Source: Methylocystis sp. (GTDB lineage Bacteria > Pseudomonadota > Alphaproteobacteria > Rhizobiales > Beijerinckiaceae). From it: 64,000 bases of DNA. The position numbers and the translations under genes were made by a program. Location of the stretch: the NCBI GenBank assembly GCA_016178015.1, contig JACOUB010000007.1, positions 62,001-126,000 of the forward strand. The letters are read 5' to 3'. Below the pieces are notes generated by a model, which was given only the letters and a program-made list of their open reading frames with translations, did no database searches and had not been told where the DNA came from. This document shows positions 1-8,934 of this stretch, piece after piece; position 1 is the stretch's first letter; each line of letters starts with the position of its first letter.

Positions 1-210
1 GGCGACGAGTTCCTGCTGATGGGCTTGCGCCTGCGCGAGGGCGTCGACCCGGCGCGCTATTTGGCGCTGACCGGCAAGAAGCTCGCCCCCTCGCGCATCG
101 CCGAGCTGATCGGCGACGGCCTCATCGAATATGCGCGCGACCAACGGCTGCGGGTCAGCTCGGAGGGCTTTCCGGTGCTCGATGCGGTGGTCGCCGATCT
201 CGCGGCGTAA
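1..210 (+). CDS. hemW: HemW-like radical SAM coproporphyrinogen III oxidase-like protein, C-terminal end (truncated by window start)
   Basis: Open frame from window start to the stop at 210; ...GDEFLLMGLRLREGVDPARY...LIGDGLIEYARDQRLRVSSEGFPVLDAVVADLAA resembles HemW C-termini. Confidence 0.75.
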   Translation, partial: GDEFLLMGLRLREGVDPARYLALTGKKLAPSRIAELIGDGLIEYARDQRLRVSSEGFPVLDAVVADLAA

Positions 211-229
211 GGCGGGTTTGGCGGCGCGA

Positions 230-410
230 ACACCCCTCTCCCAGAGGGCGCGAACACCCTCTCCCAGAGGGAGAGGGTCGGTCCGAAGGACCGGGGTGAG
301 GGGTAACAATCTCTCCGGTTTCGCATGAGCGCAAAACGACCAAGGCCGCAACCCCTCACCCGGCTGCTCCGCAGCCACCCTCTCCCTCTGGGAGAGGGTT
401 GGGCGCGCCC
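230..410. repeat. Intergenic palindromic repeat cluster (CCCTCTCCCAGAGGGAGAGGG / inverted copy)
   Basis: ccctctcccagagggagagggtcggtccgaaggaccggggtgaggggt followed by acccctcacccggctgctccgcagccaccctctccctctgggagagggt in inverted orientation. Confidence 0.75.
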
Positions 411-618
411 CTAGGTGTTGCCGATATGCCACGGCGGCAAACAAAATGACCTGCGTGCGGACTGTTCGTCGCATCTTTCGTTGACGCCGCTACGCCCGTG
501 GTCGTATCTCTTGGACGATCAGCTTAAGACTATTCCCTCCCCTGCCGTATGGAGTTTTTGGCGGTTGGGGCGGGCATTCCCGGCTAGGTTCACGGTTAAC
601 TGACCAACGAGGCGCATC

Positions 619-1497
619 ATGAAGCTTGTTCCCGCCGCCGCCGCCATCGCGCTGGCTTTCTCCGCCACATCGGCGCTCGCCGCCGATCTTCCCAACCGCA
701 AGGGTCCGCCAATCTATGTTGCGCCGGTGGCGTTCAGCTGGACGAGCTGCTACGCCGGCATCAACGTCGGCGTCGGCTTCGGCAATGACGACCGGGAGAC
801 CGGCTCGCAGCTCCTTGTTGTCGCCGCTGGCAGCGGGAGCGCAGCGTGGTCGCTGCCCAACAATTTTGACGTCGGCATTGTCGGCGGCGGCCAGCTCGGC
901 TGCAATTACCAGTTCTCGCCTTGGCTCGTAGTCGGCGTGGAAGCCGACATGCAGGGGACCAATCTCGACACCAGCGCCGTCGGCGCGGCGGGTCTCGCGA
1001 CCACCCCTGGCGTCGCCCCCTTCGCCACCAACTTCAACTCGAACAACTTCGTTGACTGGTTCGGCACCGATCGCGTCCGCATCGGTATCGTCCCTCCAAT
1101 GTTTGATTCTCGCTTGATGTTGTATGGGACCGGCGGTTTCGCTTATGGCCGGGTGACGAGTCGCTTCTCCAAGGTCGACTTCAACGTGCCGACCACCGGA
1201 TCCGTTTTCGGAAACACCGTCATCAGCGACGTCGAACTTGGCTGGGCGGCCGGCGGCGGCGTCGAATGGGCGCCGGCCATGCTGCCGAACGTGTCGGTGA
1301 ACCTCGACTATCTGTTCGTCGATCTCGGCAGCAGGACGTTTGTGGTGCCAGGGGTCATCCAAACTGGCGCAGCGTTCGGGACTCCCTCGGTTTTCACGGC
1401 CTTTGATAATGTTCCGACCCGCTTCCATACGGTTCGCGCGACCGTCAACTATCACGTGAACCTGTTTGGCCCGGGTCCGATCGCCGCCAGTTTTTGA
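619..1497 (+). CDS. Outer membrane beta-barrel (Omp31/Omp25-like porin family) protein
   Basis: Signal peptide MKLVPAAAAIALAFSATSALAAD; SWTSCYAGINVGVGFG...GGQLGCNYQFSPWLVVGVEADMQ...VNLDYLFVDLG pattern. Confidence 0.85.
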   Translation: MKLVPAAAAIALAFSATSALAADLPNRKGPPIYVAPVAFSWTSCYAGINVGVGFGNDDRETGSQLLVVAAGSGSAAWSLPNNFDVGIVGGGQLGCNYQFSPWLVVGVEADMQGTNLDTSAVGAAGLATTPGVAPFATNFNSNNFVDWFGTDRVRIGIVPPMFDSRLMLYGTGGFAYGRVTSRFSKVDFNVPTTGSVFGNTVISDVELGWAAGGGVEWAPAMLPNVSVNLDYLFVDLGSRTFVVPGVIQTGAAFGTPSVFTAFDNVPTRFHTVRATVNYHVNLFGPGPIAASF

Positions 1498-1522
1498 TCG
1501 GTTTTAAGACGTGATCGAATCG

Positions 1523-1549
1523 AAGCCCGGCCCATGCGGCCGGGCTTTT
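1523..1549 (+). terminator. Intrinsic terminator downstream of the porin gene
   Basis: aagcccggcccatgcggccgggcttttc: GC-rich stem followed by a short T tract. Confidence 0.7.
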
Positions 1550-1574
1550 CAGTTGGGGATGAGGCGGCATTGAA

Positions 1575-1715
1575 CTCTTCTCCCGTGAAACGGGAGAAGG
1601 TGGCCCTCGCGTCAGCGAGGGTCGGATGAGGGCCGGCGCCGCTGCGCGAGCCCAACGGCCCTCATCCGACCCGGCTTCGCCGGGCCACCTTCTCCCGCGT
1701 CGCGGGAGAAGGGTT
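1575..1715. repeat. REP/BIME-like inverted intergenic repeat
   Basis: cttctcccgtgaaacgggagaaggtggccctcgc...gtcggatgagggcc...ggccctcatccgacccggcttcgccgggccaccttctcccgcgtcgcgggagaag. Confidence 0.75.
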
Positions 1716-1795
1716 TGCGCCCAGCCGATCCGCTTGCAATTGCGTGAAATTTCGTGTGCGACAGATATCAGGCGTTCCCCACGTGATTTGCGCTG

Positions 1796-2602
1796 ATGTC
1801 TCGATCTTCACATTTTCTCGACATGAAACGGCGCGGCGAGAAGATCGCCGTGCTCACCGCCTATGACGCTCCGACCGCCAAGGCCGAGGTCGAGGCCGGG
1901 ATCGACATCGTCCTGGTCGGCGACAGCGTCGGCACCAATATGCTGGGCTACGCGCACGAGCGCGAGGTGACGCTCGAGGATATGGTCCATCATATCGGCG
2001 CGGTGCGCCGCGGCGCGCCGCGGGCCTACATCATCGGCGATTTTCCCTATGCCAGTTACGAGACGCCCCAGCAGGCGCTCGCCAGCGCCGAACGGCTGCG
2101 CCGCGCCGGCGCCGACTGCGTGAAATTCGAGGGCGCGCGGCCGGAGCTGGTGCGCGCGCTGGTTGGCGCGGGTTTTGAGGCATGCGGTCATCTCGGGCTC
2201 GAATCGCAGCATCAGGCGGTGAAGCGCCGCCAGGGCAAAAGCAACGAGGCGGCGCGCCAATTGCTCGCCGACGCCGAGGCGCTCGACGCGGCCGGTCAGA
2301 GTTTTCTGGTGCTGGAGCTGGTGCCGGAGGAACTCGCCGCGCGCATCACCGCTAGCGTCAGAGCCCCCACCATCGGCATCGGCGCCGGCGGCGCGACCGA
2401 TGGGCAGGTTCTGGTCGTTGCCGACCTCGTCGGCCTCGGCGAGCGCGACTTCAAGCACAATCGCCGTTACGCGGAGATCGGCAAGAGCCTGCGCTCGGCC
2501 GTCGCCGCCTACGTGCAAGACGTGCGCGAACGGCGCTTCCCCGGACCGGAACATGCGTTCCATATGGCCCCCGAAGAACGGGCGGCATTCGAAAAAGGGT
2601 GA
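1796..2602 (+). CDS. panB: 3-methyl-2-oxobutanoate hydroxymethyltransferase
   Basis: MKRRGEKIAVLTAYDAPTAKAEVEAGIDIVLVGDSVGTNMLGY...APTIGIGAGGATDGQVLVVADLVGL. Confidence 0.95.
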   Translation: MSRSSHFLDMKRRGEKIAVLTAYDAPTAKAEVEAGIDIVLVGDSVGTNMLGYAHEREVTLEDMVHHIGAVRRGAPRAYIIGDFPYASYETPQQALASAERLRRAGADCVKFEGARPELVRALVGAGFEACGHLGLESQHQAVKRRQGKSNEAARQLLADAEALDAAGQSFLVLELVPEELAARITASVRAPTIGIGAGGATDGQVLVVADLVGLGERDFKHNRRYAEIGKSLRSAVAAYVQDVRERRFPGPEHAFHMAPEERAAFEKG

Positions 2603-2627
2603 AACTGTCCCCGTCTCCCTTCGCGGC

Positions 2628-3041
2628 TCAAGCTTCCGCGGGCGCGCCGTCGGTCAAGTCCGTTTGGCTGAAGTCATTGCCTTTGAACAGGATCGGAAAC
2701 CCGCCGGCTTTCGCGACGGCGTAGCCGAAGCAATCGCCCATGTTCAGCGCCGCTTTGTGGCGGCCCTTGCCGAATCGCTCCAGGGCGTCGATGGCGATCT
2801 CGCCATGTCGTTCGGTGATCGGAACGATGCCAATTTCCGCCTCGTGAAGAAGATCGCGGACGAGCGCGCGGGCGTCGGCAAAGGAGCAGGATCGCGATCG
2901 CGCCACCCCCGCGACGGCTTCGAACGCTGCGATCGGCGAGGTGACGCGCTCATCGGCCGCCGTCGCCGCGGCGACAAAACGCATCGCCTCCGGCTCGCCC
3001 AAGATCATCGCGACGAGCGCCGAGGCGTCGATATACATCAT
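2628..3041 (-). CDS. vapC: VapC-family PIN-domain toxin
   Basis: MMYIDASALVAMILGEPEA...ALNMGDCFGYAVAKAGGFPILFKGNDFSQTDL; overlaps an upstream antitoxin ORF by 4 bp. Confidence 0.9.
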   Translation of the reverse strand: MMYIDASALVAMILGEPEAMRFVAAATAADERVTSPIAAFEAVAGVARSRSCSFADARALVRDLLHEAEIGIVPITERHGEIAIDALERFGKGRHKAALNMGDCFGYAVAKAGGFPILFKGNDFSQTDLTDGAPAEA

Positions 3042-3292
3042 GGCTCCCCCGACAGCTCGTCATAGAACGCCTTGTCGGCGGCAAGACCACTCGGCGGAAA
3101 CGCGTTCGCCCGCTTCTGGATCGCCGCGATGCGTTCGGCGAGCGGGCGCTGTTCCTGCCGCAGACGTCGAAGTTCGTGTTCGGCGGCCTGCCGGACGGCC
3201 TCGGTCATGCTTGTGCCCTTCACGGCCGCAAGCTTGCGGACGATCGTGTCGGTCGCCTTGTCCCGAATGTGAAAAGGCATGATGGTCTCCAC
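3038..3292 (-). CDS. vapB: VapB-like antitoxin (Rv0623-like family)
   Basis: MPFHIRDKATDTIVRKLAAVKGTSMTEAVRQAAEHELRRLRQE; immediately upstream of and overlapping vapC. Confidence 0.85.
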   Translation of the reverse strand: METIMPFHIRDKATDTIVRKLAAVKGTSMTEAVRQAAEHELRRLRQEQRPLAERIAAIQKRANAFPPSGLAADKAFYDELSGEP

Positions 3293-3413
3293 GAGGTAGG
3301 TAGAAGGATAGATAATGTATCTCCTCGTCTAGATCAAACGGCGCGCCATCGACGACTCGAAGTCCTCCTCTTTTCAGAGTAGAGGATTTCGCCCCTCCGT
3401 CCTGACGAGACCG

Positions 3414-4451
3414 ATGATCAATCCTTCACTCTCCGCCGCCGGCCGGCCCAGCGCCGTCGGCGTGCTGCTCGTCAATCTCGGGACGCCGGACGGCGCCGAC
3501 TTCTGGTCGGTGCGCCGATACTTGCGCGAGTTTCTCGCGGACCGGCGGGTCGTCGAGGCGCCGCCTGTCGTTTGGCCGCTGTTCTTGCATCTCGTTATTC
3601 TCAATTGCCGGCCGTGGCGCTCGGCAAAAGCCTACCGCGCCATCTGGAACGCGGAGCAAGGCGAAGGGCCGCTGAAGGCAATCACCCGCGCCCAGGCGCA
3701 AAAGCTCGCGGCGCGGGCGGCTGCTGGCGCATTCGGAACGAGAATGCCGATCGTTGTCGATTTCGCCATGCGCTACGGCAATCCGTCGATCGCCTCGCGC
3801 CTCGAGGCGCTGCAAGCATCCGGCTGCGACCGCATTCTGGTCGCGCCGCTCTATCCGCAATATGCGGCGGCGACCAGTGCATCGGTCAACGATGCGGCGT
3901 TTGCGGCGTTGGACCGTTGGCGCGCGCAGCCCGCCTTGCGCATCGCCGCGCCCTATTACGACGACCCCGCCTATATCGAGGCGCTGGCCGGCTCCGTTCG
4001 CGCGGGGCTGGCGCAGCTCGATTTCGAACCGGAGGTCATTCTCGCTTCGTTTCATGGGATTCCGCAGGCGCAGATCGACAAGGGCGATCCCTATCGGCGC
4101 CAGTGCGAGATGACATCGCGATTGCTGCGCGAAGCGTTGGGCGCACCGCCGGAGCGCTGGCAGTTGACCTTTCAGTCGCGTTTCGGGCGCAGCGCGGCGT
4201 GGACGGGACCGCACACGAACGCCACGGTGCGCGATCTGGCGCGGCGCGGCGTCCGGCGACTAGCCGTCGTCACGCCGGGATTTTCCGCCGATTGCCTGGA
4301 GACGATCAGGGAAATAGGCGTCGAGCTCCGCGATCTGTTTCGGTCCGCCGGCGGCGAGAAATTTGCCCGCGTCGACTGCCTGAACGACAGCGAGCAAGGA
4401 ATGCGCGTCATCGAGACGTTGGTGGCGCGAGAGCTTTCCGGTTGGCTTTGA
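3414..4451 (+). CDS. hemH: Ferrochelatase
   Basis: VGVLLVNLGTPDGADFWSVRRYLREFLADRRVVE...ILASFHGIPQAQIDKGDPYRRQCE...LAVVTPGFSADCLETIREIG. Confidence 0.95.
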   Translation: MINPSLSAAGRPSAVGVLLVNLGTPDGADFWSVRRYLREFLADRRVVEAPPVVWPLFLHLVILNCRPWRSAKAYRAIWNAEQGEGPLKAITRAQAQKLAARAAAGAFGTRMPIVVDFAMRYGNPSIASRLEALQASGCDRILVAPLYPQYAAATSASVNDAAFAALDRWRAQPALRIAAPYYDDPAYIEALAGSVRAGLAQLDFEPEVILASFHGIPQAQIDKGDPYRRQCEMTSRLLREALGAPPERWQLTFQSRFGRSAAWTGPHTNATVRDLARRGVRRLAVVTPGFSADCLETIREIGVELRDLFRSAGGEKFARVDCLNDSEQGMRVIETLVARELSGWL

Positions 4452-4506
4452 GGCTGGCGGGCAAAGTCCGCGACAGCGGCTTTCGCGCAACGGGCCGAGG
4501 ATCAAT

Positions 4507-4902
4507 TCAAAGACATGCCCGCACGTCGGTTTCGGTGAAGTCGTCGCCCTTGAACAGCAAGGGCGCATTCATGGTCGCGGCAAGCGCGTAGGCGGCGCAG
4601 TCCGCGAGATTGAGCCGCGCCTTGGAATGAATGCCTTTGCCGTAACGATCAAAGGCGACGGCGGCGGCGCGCACTTGCGCCGCGTCGAACGGCGCGATTT
4701 CAATTTCGCTGTCCGTCAACAATCGCCACAGGCGCTCGACGGCCTGCGGGCCGTGGCGGACGCGCAAGACGCTCGCCGTCTCATGGACGTTGACCGCCGA
4801 GATGACACAAGGCTCGCCGCCGGCGATGATGTTTTGAAAGACTTGCCTTTCGGGTTCGTCGAGAAGGATGGCGATCAGGGCCGAGCTATCGACGACAATC
4901 AT
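4507..4902 (-). CDS. vapC: VapC-family PIN-domain toxin (second locus)
   Basis: MIVVDSSALIAILLDEPERQ...ARLNLADCAAYALAATMNAPLLFKGDDFTETDV. Confidence 0.9.
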   Translation of the reverse strand: MIVVDSSALIAILLDEPERQVFQNIIAGGEPCVISAVNVHETASVLRVRHGPQAVERLWRLLTDSEIEIAPFDAAQVRAAAVAFDRYGKGIHSKARLNLADCAAYALAATMNAPLLFKGDDFTETDVRACL

Positions 4903-5171
4903 AGGGCGTTAAGATCGTCCATGATTTCGCGTGGAGAGCGCGCGTCGAGGATCGGCATGGCCGCGATTTCCGCGACGATCCGGTTGACGCTCGCCTGTCG
5001 CGCCGCAACGGCTGCGGCGGATTGATCGCGCCGCCTCTGCGGCTCCGGCAAAACGCCCGCGACGCGCGCGCGCGCTTCGAGGGCCTGCTTTATCGCGTCC
5101 TCGACAGAAAGGCTTTGCGCTACCGCGAGCCGCTTGGCGAGCGTCTCGATTTCCTGAGAGAGATTGATCAT
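4899..5171 (-). CDS. vapB: VapB-like antitoxin (second locus)
   Basis: Internal ATG at 5171 of the long minus ORF gives MINLSQEIETLAKRLAVAQSLSVEDAIKQALEARAR...PREIMDDLNAL; 4-bp overlap with vapC. Confidence 0.85.
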   Translation of the reverse strand: MINLSQEIETLAKRLAVAQSLSVEDAIKQALEARARVAGVLPEPQRRRDQSAAAVAARQASVNRIVAEIAAMPILDARSPREIMDDLNAL

Positions 5172-5181
5172 GCCGGGCAAT

Positions 5182-5382
5182 CTAGCATAAATCAACGCGA
5201 AAGCTCCGAAAATCGTGAGTTTTCGGCTTGCGCGGCATGTCGGCGAAAGGCAGGCGCAACCGGTGCCGATTCGCAGATCGCTCCAATGTATTCGAGAGGT
5301 CGCGGGTCGATCGCGCCAGCCGGTCGATGTCCGCTGGAGAAGAAGGCCTTTTTTTTCCGCGAGACTTGCGGAGTTCTCCCAT
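5182..5382 (-). pseudogene. Possible serine recombinase/resolvase remnant
   Basis: DIDRLARSTRDLSNTLE (about 5281-5331) resembles the resolvase motif xRLDRLARSTRDLLNTL; the frame is broken on both sides. Confidence 0.5.
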
Positions 5383-5396
5383 GGTAAGCGCCGCAT

Positions 5397-6323
5397 ATGC
5401 TCGAAGGTCTGCCTCCCAACGGCGCCAGTCACATGTTGCGCCTGGTCGCGACTGAGACGAACGCGCGCGCCATCATCGCCATCGTCGTCGAGACGTTCGA
5501 GCCTGCCGAGACGGCGGCGTCCGCCTTCATGGCGCCGGCTGGGACGAACTGGGCCGTGGAGGTGTTTTTTGCCCATGCGCCGGATGAGGCGCGCGTTCGC
5601 GCCTTGATCGAGGCGGCGACCGACGCCGCGACGGCGGCCGCCGCGCAATTCTCGCACATCGCCCAACAGGACTGGGTCAGCGCATCTGTGGCCGCCCTGC
5701 CGCCCGTGCGCGCCGGGCGCTTTCTCATTCATGGGTCGCACGCGCGCTCGCGAGCGGCGGCAAACGACATCGGCATTGAAATTGACGCGGCGCTGGCGTT
5801 CGGCACCGGCCACCACGGCACGACGCTCGGTTGTTTGCTCGCTTTGAATGCGATCGCGCGCCGGCGCCGCCCGCGCCGTATCCTGGATGTCGGCGCGGGC
5901 ACGGGCGTCCTCGCCATCGCCGCGGCGCGGCTCTTCAAGCGAAACGTCGCCTGTGGCGATATCGATCCTGTTGCGGTAACGGTCGCGCGCGCCAATGCGC
6001 GGGCCAATCTGACCGGGCCATTGGTGCGCCCGGTCGGCGCCGCCGGCGTGCGGCATCCGAACCTTGCACGCAGGGATTATGATTTGATCCTCGCCAATAT
6101 TCTGGCGAAGCCCCTGCGCTTGCTCGCGCCGCACCTCGCGGCGGCGGCGGGGCGGGGCGCCGAGCTCGTCCTTTCGGGCCTGTTGGCGCAAGATGTCGCC
6201 GGGACGCTCGCCGTCTATCGGGCGCAGGGCTTCACGCTGGCGCAAAGGCGCGACATCGAAGGATGGGCGACGCTGTTGCTGCGCCGGGGCGGCGCGGCGG
6301 CGCGGCCGCTGTCCCGAGCTTGA
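5397..6323 (+). CDS. prmA: Ribosomal protein L11 methyltransferase
   Basis: IGIEIDAALAFGTGHHGTTLGCLLAL...ILDVGAGTGVLAIAAARLF...YDLILANILAKPLRLLAPHLA. Confidence 0.9.
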   Translation: MLEGLPPNGASHMLRLVATETNARAIIAIVVETFEPAETAASAFMAPAGTNWAVEVFFAHAPDEARVRALIEAATDAATAAAAQFSHIAQQDWVSASVAALPPVRAGRFLIHGSHARSRAAANDIGIEIDAALAFGTGHHGTTLGCLLALNAIARRRRPRRILDVGAGTGVLAIAAARLFKRNVACGDIDPVAVTVARANARANLTGPLVRPVGAAGVRHPNLARRDYDLILANILAKPLRLLAPHLAAAAGRGAELVLSGLLAQDVAGTLAVYRAQGFTLAQRRDIEGWATLLLRRGGAAARPLSRA

Positions 6324-6484
6324 ATGTCTGCCTTGGCCAACACACCACTGGCGGCGGAGCGCTCGTTCGCCGGCAAGCAACCATAGATCAGGAATCAGTT
6401 TGGCAAATTTACCCATTCGGGCGTCTAATGGCCCAGTCGGAGAGTTATTCCGTTGCAACCGACTGCCATCCTGGAGGCGGCCCC

Positions 6485-6976
6485 ATGTCGCGCAAACCTT
6501 TTCTTATTGCTCTGCTGACGGCTGCGCTGACGCTTGCGTCGTCGGCGTTGGCTGATCCTTACGGCGGCCGCCCGCATGGCGGCGGTTGGGATCATGGTTG
6601 GCGTCACGACGGCGGCTGGCGCGGATCGCATGACGGTTGGGATCGCGGTTGGTGGGGCGGCGGCGGCTGGCGCGGATCGCATGACGGTTGGGATCATGGT
6701 TGGCAGAGCGGCGGCGGCTGGCGTGGATCGCATGACGGTTGGGATCATGGTTGGCAGAGCGGCGGCGGCTGGCGTGGATCGCATGACGGTTGGGATCGCG
6801 GTCGGCGGCGCGACGGCTGGCGTGACGGCGGACGTCAATCGCAGGGCGATGGGAACGGCGGCGGATACGATGGCGGCGGGAATGGCGGCAGCTGGATTGG
6901 CGACTGGAATGGCGGCGGCCAACGTCGGCCCATTCCGCATCGCCACGGGCTCTATCACGGCCTTTGGTACTACTAG
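6485..6976 (+). CDS. Secreted Gly/Trp/His/Asp-rich tandem-repeat protein
   Basis: Signal peptide MSRKPFLIALLTAALTLASSALA, then repeats of GGGWRGSHDGWDHGWQS; DNA period 51 bp (units at 6611, 6662, 6713, 6764). Confidence 0.75.
   Translation: MSRKPFLIALLTAALTLASSALADPYGGRPHGGGWDHGWRHDGGWRGSHDGWDRGWWGGGGWRGSHDGWDHGWQSGGGWRGSHDGWDHGWQSGGGWRGSHDGWDRGRRRDGWRDGGRQSQGDGNGGGYDGGGNGGSWIGDWNGGGQRRPIPHRHGLYHGLWYY
6611..6815 (+). repeat. 51-bp in-frame tandem repeat, 4 units
   Basis: ggcggctggcg(c/t)ggatcgcatgacggttgggatc recurs at exact 51-bp spacing. Confidence 0.9.
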
Positions 6977-7114
6977 TGGCCCGCGTCACGTAAAATGAAG
7001 GGTGCGCTGGAGGGTGGGTTCGATTTGCGAGCCTGAAGGCTCGCGGTCCAGGGCCGCTCTTGGACCGCGAGCCTTCAGGCTCGCACAAATAAACCCATCA
7101 ATTTGGCTGACGCA
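6973..7114 (-). mobile_element. MITE-like repeat copy 1 (inverted, one terminus missing ~9 bp)
   Basis: ctagtggcccgcgtcacgtaaaatgaagggtgcgctggagggtgggttcgatttgcgagcctgaagg...caaataaacccatcaatttggctgacgca matches the copies at 23757 and 50547. Confidence 0.85.
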
Positions 7115-7164
7115 CTTTTGTCGACCAATCCTCGACGCGGGAGAGCGCTGCGCGTCTTGCCGCG

Positions 7165-8934
7165 TTGCGCGCTGAATTGGCGCGCGCAGGCGTCGATGGC
7201 TATCTCGTCCCGCACGCCGACGAACATCAGAATGAATATGTGCCGAAATGCGCCGAGCGTCTGGCTTGGCTCACCGGCTTTACCGGCTCGGCCGGTTTCG
7301 CCATCGTGCTCGCCGAGCAAGCCGCGCTGTTCGTCGATGGACGTTACGCCTTGCAGGCGCGCGACCAAATCGACGCCTCTCGCTTCGCTCCGCTCGACGT
7401 GGGTGCGACAGCTCCGTCAAAATGGCTCGCCGAGCATACGCAAAGCGGCGCGAAGATCGGCTATGATCCATGGCTGCATACGCCGGCGCGGATCGAGCGT
7501 TTTGCCGCCGCGCTCGAAGGCAAGAACGTGTCGCTCATCGCCCTTGCCGAAAATCCGATCGACGCCGTTTGGCTTAATCGCCCGCCGCCGCCGCGAGGCG
7601 CCGTATCGCTCTATCCGCCGCGGTTCGCCGGCCAGAGCGCCAAAGCCAAGATCGCGCGCGTGCGCAAGGCGCTCGATGGGGCCGACGCCTTGTTCGTTTC
7701 CGATCCGCACGCGCTCGCTTGGGTCTTCAACATTCGCGGCGCTGACGTCGCGCACACGCCGATCGCGCTCGGCTTCGCTCTTCTGCCGAAGGACGGCAAG
7801 CCGCGTCTTTATGTCGATGCGGTCAAACTGTCGGCAAGGACCGGAGCCGCGTTGGAGAAGTTTCTAAAGATCGAAGAGCCTGCGGCGATGCGCGTCGACC
7901 TGGAGCGCGCCGGCAACAGCGGCGAGACGATTCGTTTCGATTCGTCCACGGTTCCTTCGAGGCTCGTGCAGCTTTTCCGCGAGGCCGGCGGAACCCCGCG
8001 TCTCGGCGAGGATCCGATCGCGCTGCTGAAGGCCGTCAAGAACGACACCGAGCTCGAAGGCGCGCGCGCCGCCAACCTGCGCGACGGCGCGGCGTTGACG
8101 CGCTTTCTCGCCTGGTTCGAAGGGCAAGCGCCAAACGGCGAGCTCACCGAAATCGAGGCCGCGCGGGCGCTCGAAACTTTTAGGCGCGACGGCGGCGATT
8201 TGCGCGACGTCTCGTTTCCCACCATTTCCGCGTTCGGCCCGCATGCGGCGATTCCGCATTATCGCGTCACCGAAAAGAGCAACCTGCCGATTAAGCACGG
8301 CGTCTATCTCGTCGACTCCGGCGGGCAATATCTCGACGGCACCACCGACGTGACGCGCACCGTCTGCGTCGGCCGCGCATCGAAGCCGTTGCGCGAACAT
8401 TTTACGCGCGTGTTGAAGGGGCACATCGCCATCGCTCGCGCGGTGTTTCCGCAAGGCGTGTCGGGCGCGCAGATCGACGCCTTGGCGCGGCGCAGCCTGT
8501 GGGAAGCGGGCCTCGATTTCGACCATGGCACGGGCCATGGCGTCGGCGCCTATCTCTCGGTGCACGAGGGACCGCAGCGCATTTCGAAACTCGGCGCGAC
8601 GCCGCTTTCCGCCGGCATGATCCTCTCCAACGAGCCCGGCTATTACCGGGCCGGCGAATATGGAATACGCCTGGAGAATCTCGTCGTCGTCGAGACGCGC
8701 GAGATCGCCGGCGGCGAGCGCAACATGCTCGGCTTCGAGACGATCACCCTGGCGCCGTTCGATCTGGCGCTCGTGGAGCCGCGGCTGCTGACGCCGGAGG
8801 AGACCGCCTGGCTCGACGCCTATCACGCGCGCGTGCGCAAGGAACTATCGCCGCTGGTGGACGCCAAGACGCGGGCGTGGTTGCGAACGGCGACGCGGCG
8901 GGTAGGATATTATACCAGCGGCCCCGCGAATTGA
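7165..8934 (+). CDS. pepP: Xaa-Pro aminopeptidase family protein (M24B)
   Basis: GVDGYLVPHADEHQNEYVPKCAERLAWLTGFTGSAG...YLVDSGGQYLDGTTDVTRT...DFDHGTGHGVGAYLSVHEGPQRIS...GMILSNEPGYY; TTG start assumed, homologous-looking frame extends upstream to ~7111. Confidence 0.9.
   Translation: MRAELARAGVDGYLVPHADEHQNEYVPKCAERLAWLTGFTGSAGFAIVLAEQAALFVDGRYALQARDQIDASRFAPLDVGATAPSKWLAEHTQSGAKIGYDPWLHTPARIERFAAALEGKNVSLIALAENPIDAVWLNRPPPPRGAVSLYPPRFAGQSAKAKIARVRKALDGADALFVSDPHALAWVFNIRGADVAHTPIALGFALLPKDGKPRLYVDAVKLSARTGAALEKFLKIEEPAAMRVDLERAGNSGETIRFDSSTVPSRLVQLFREAGGTPRLGEDPIALLKAVKNDTELEGARAANLRDGAALTRFLAWFEGQAPNGELTEIEAARALETFRRDGGDLRDVSFPTISAFGPHAAIPHYRVTEKSNLPIKHGVYLVDSGGQYLDGTTDVTRTVCVGRASKPLREHFTRVLKGHIAIARAVFPQGVSGAQIDALARRSLWEAGLDFDHGTGHGVGAYLSVHEGPQRISKLGATPLSAGMILSNEPGYYRAGEYGIRLENLVVVETREIAGGERNMLGFETITLAPFDLALVEPRLLTPEETAWLDAYHARVRKELSPLVDAKTRAWLRTATRRVGYYTSGPAN

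Noticed and set aside
4899-6458. 519-aa minus-strand ORF
   Set aside because: Most of it is antisense to prmA with low-complexity high-GC translation; only the last 90 codons (5171-4899) are the VapB-like antitoxin.
7864-8826. 320-aa minus-strand ORF inside the aminopeptidase gene
   Set aside because: Antisense shadow ORF in GC-rich DNA; the plus-strand product is a clear M24B peptidase.
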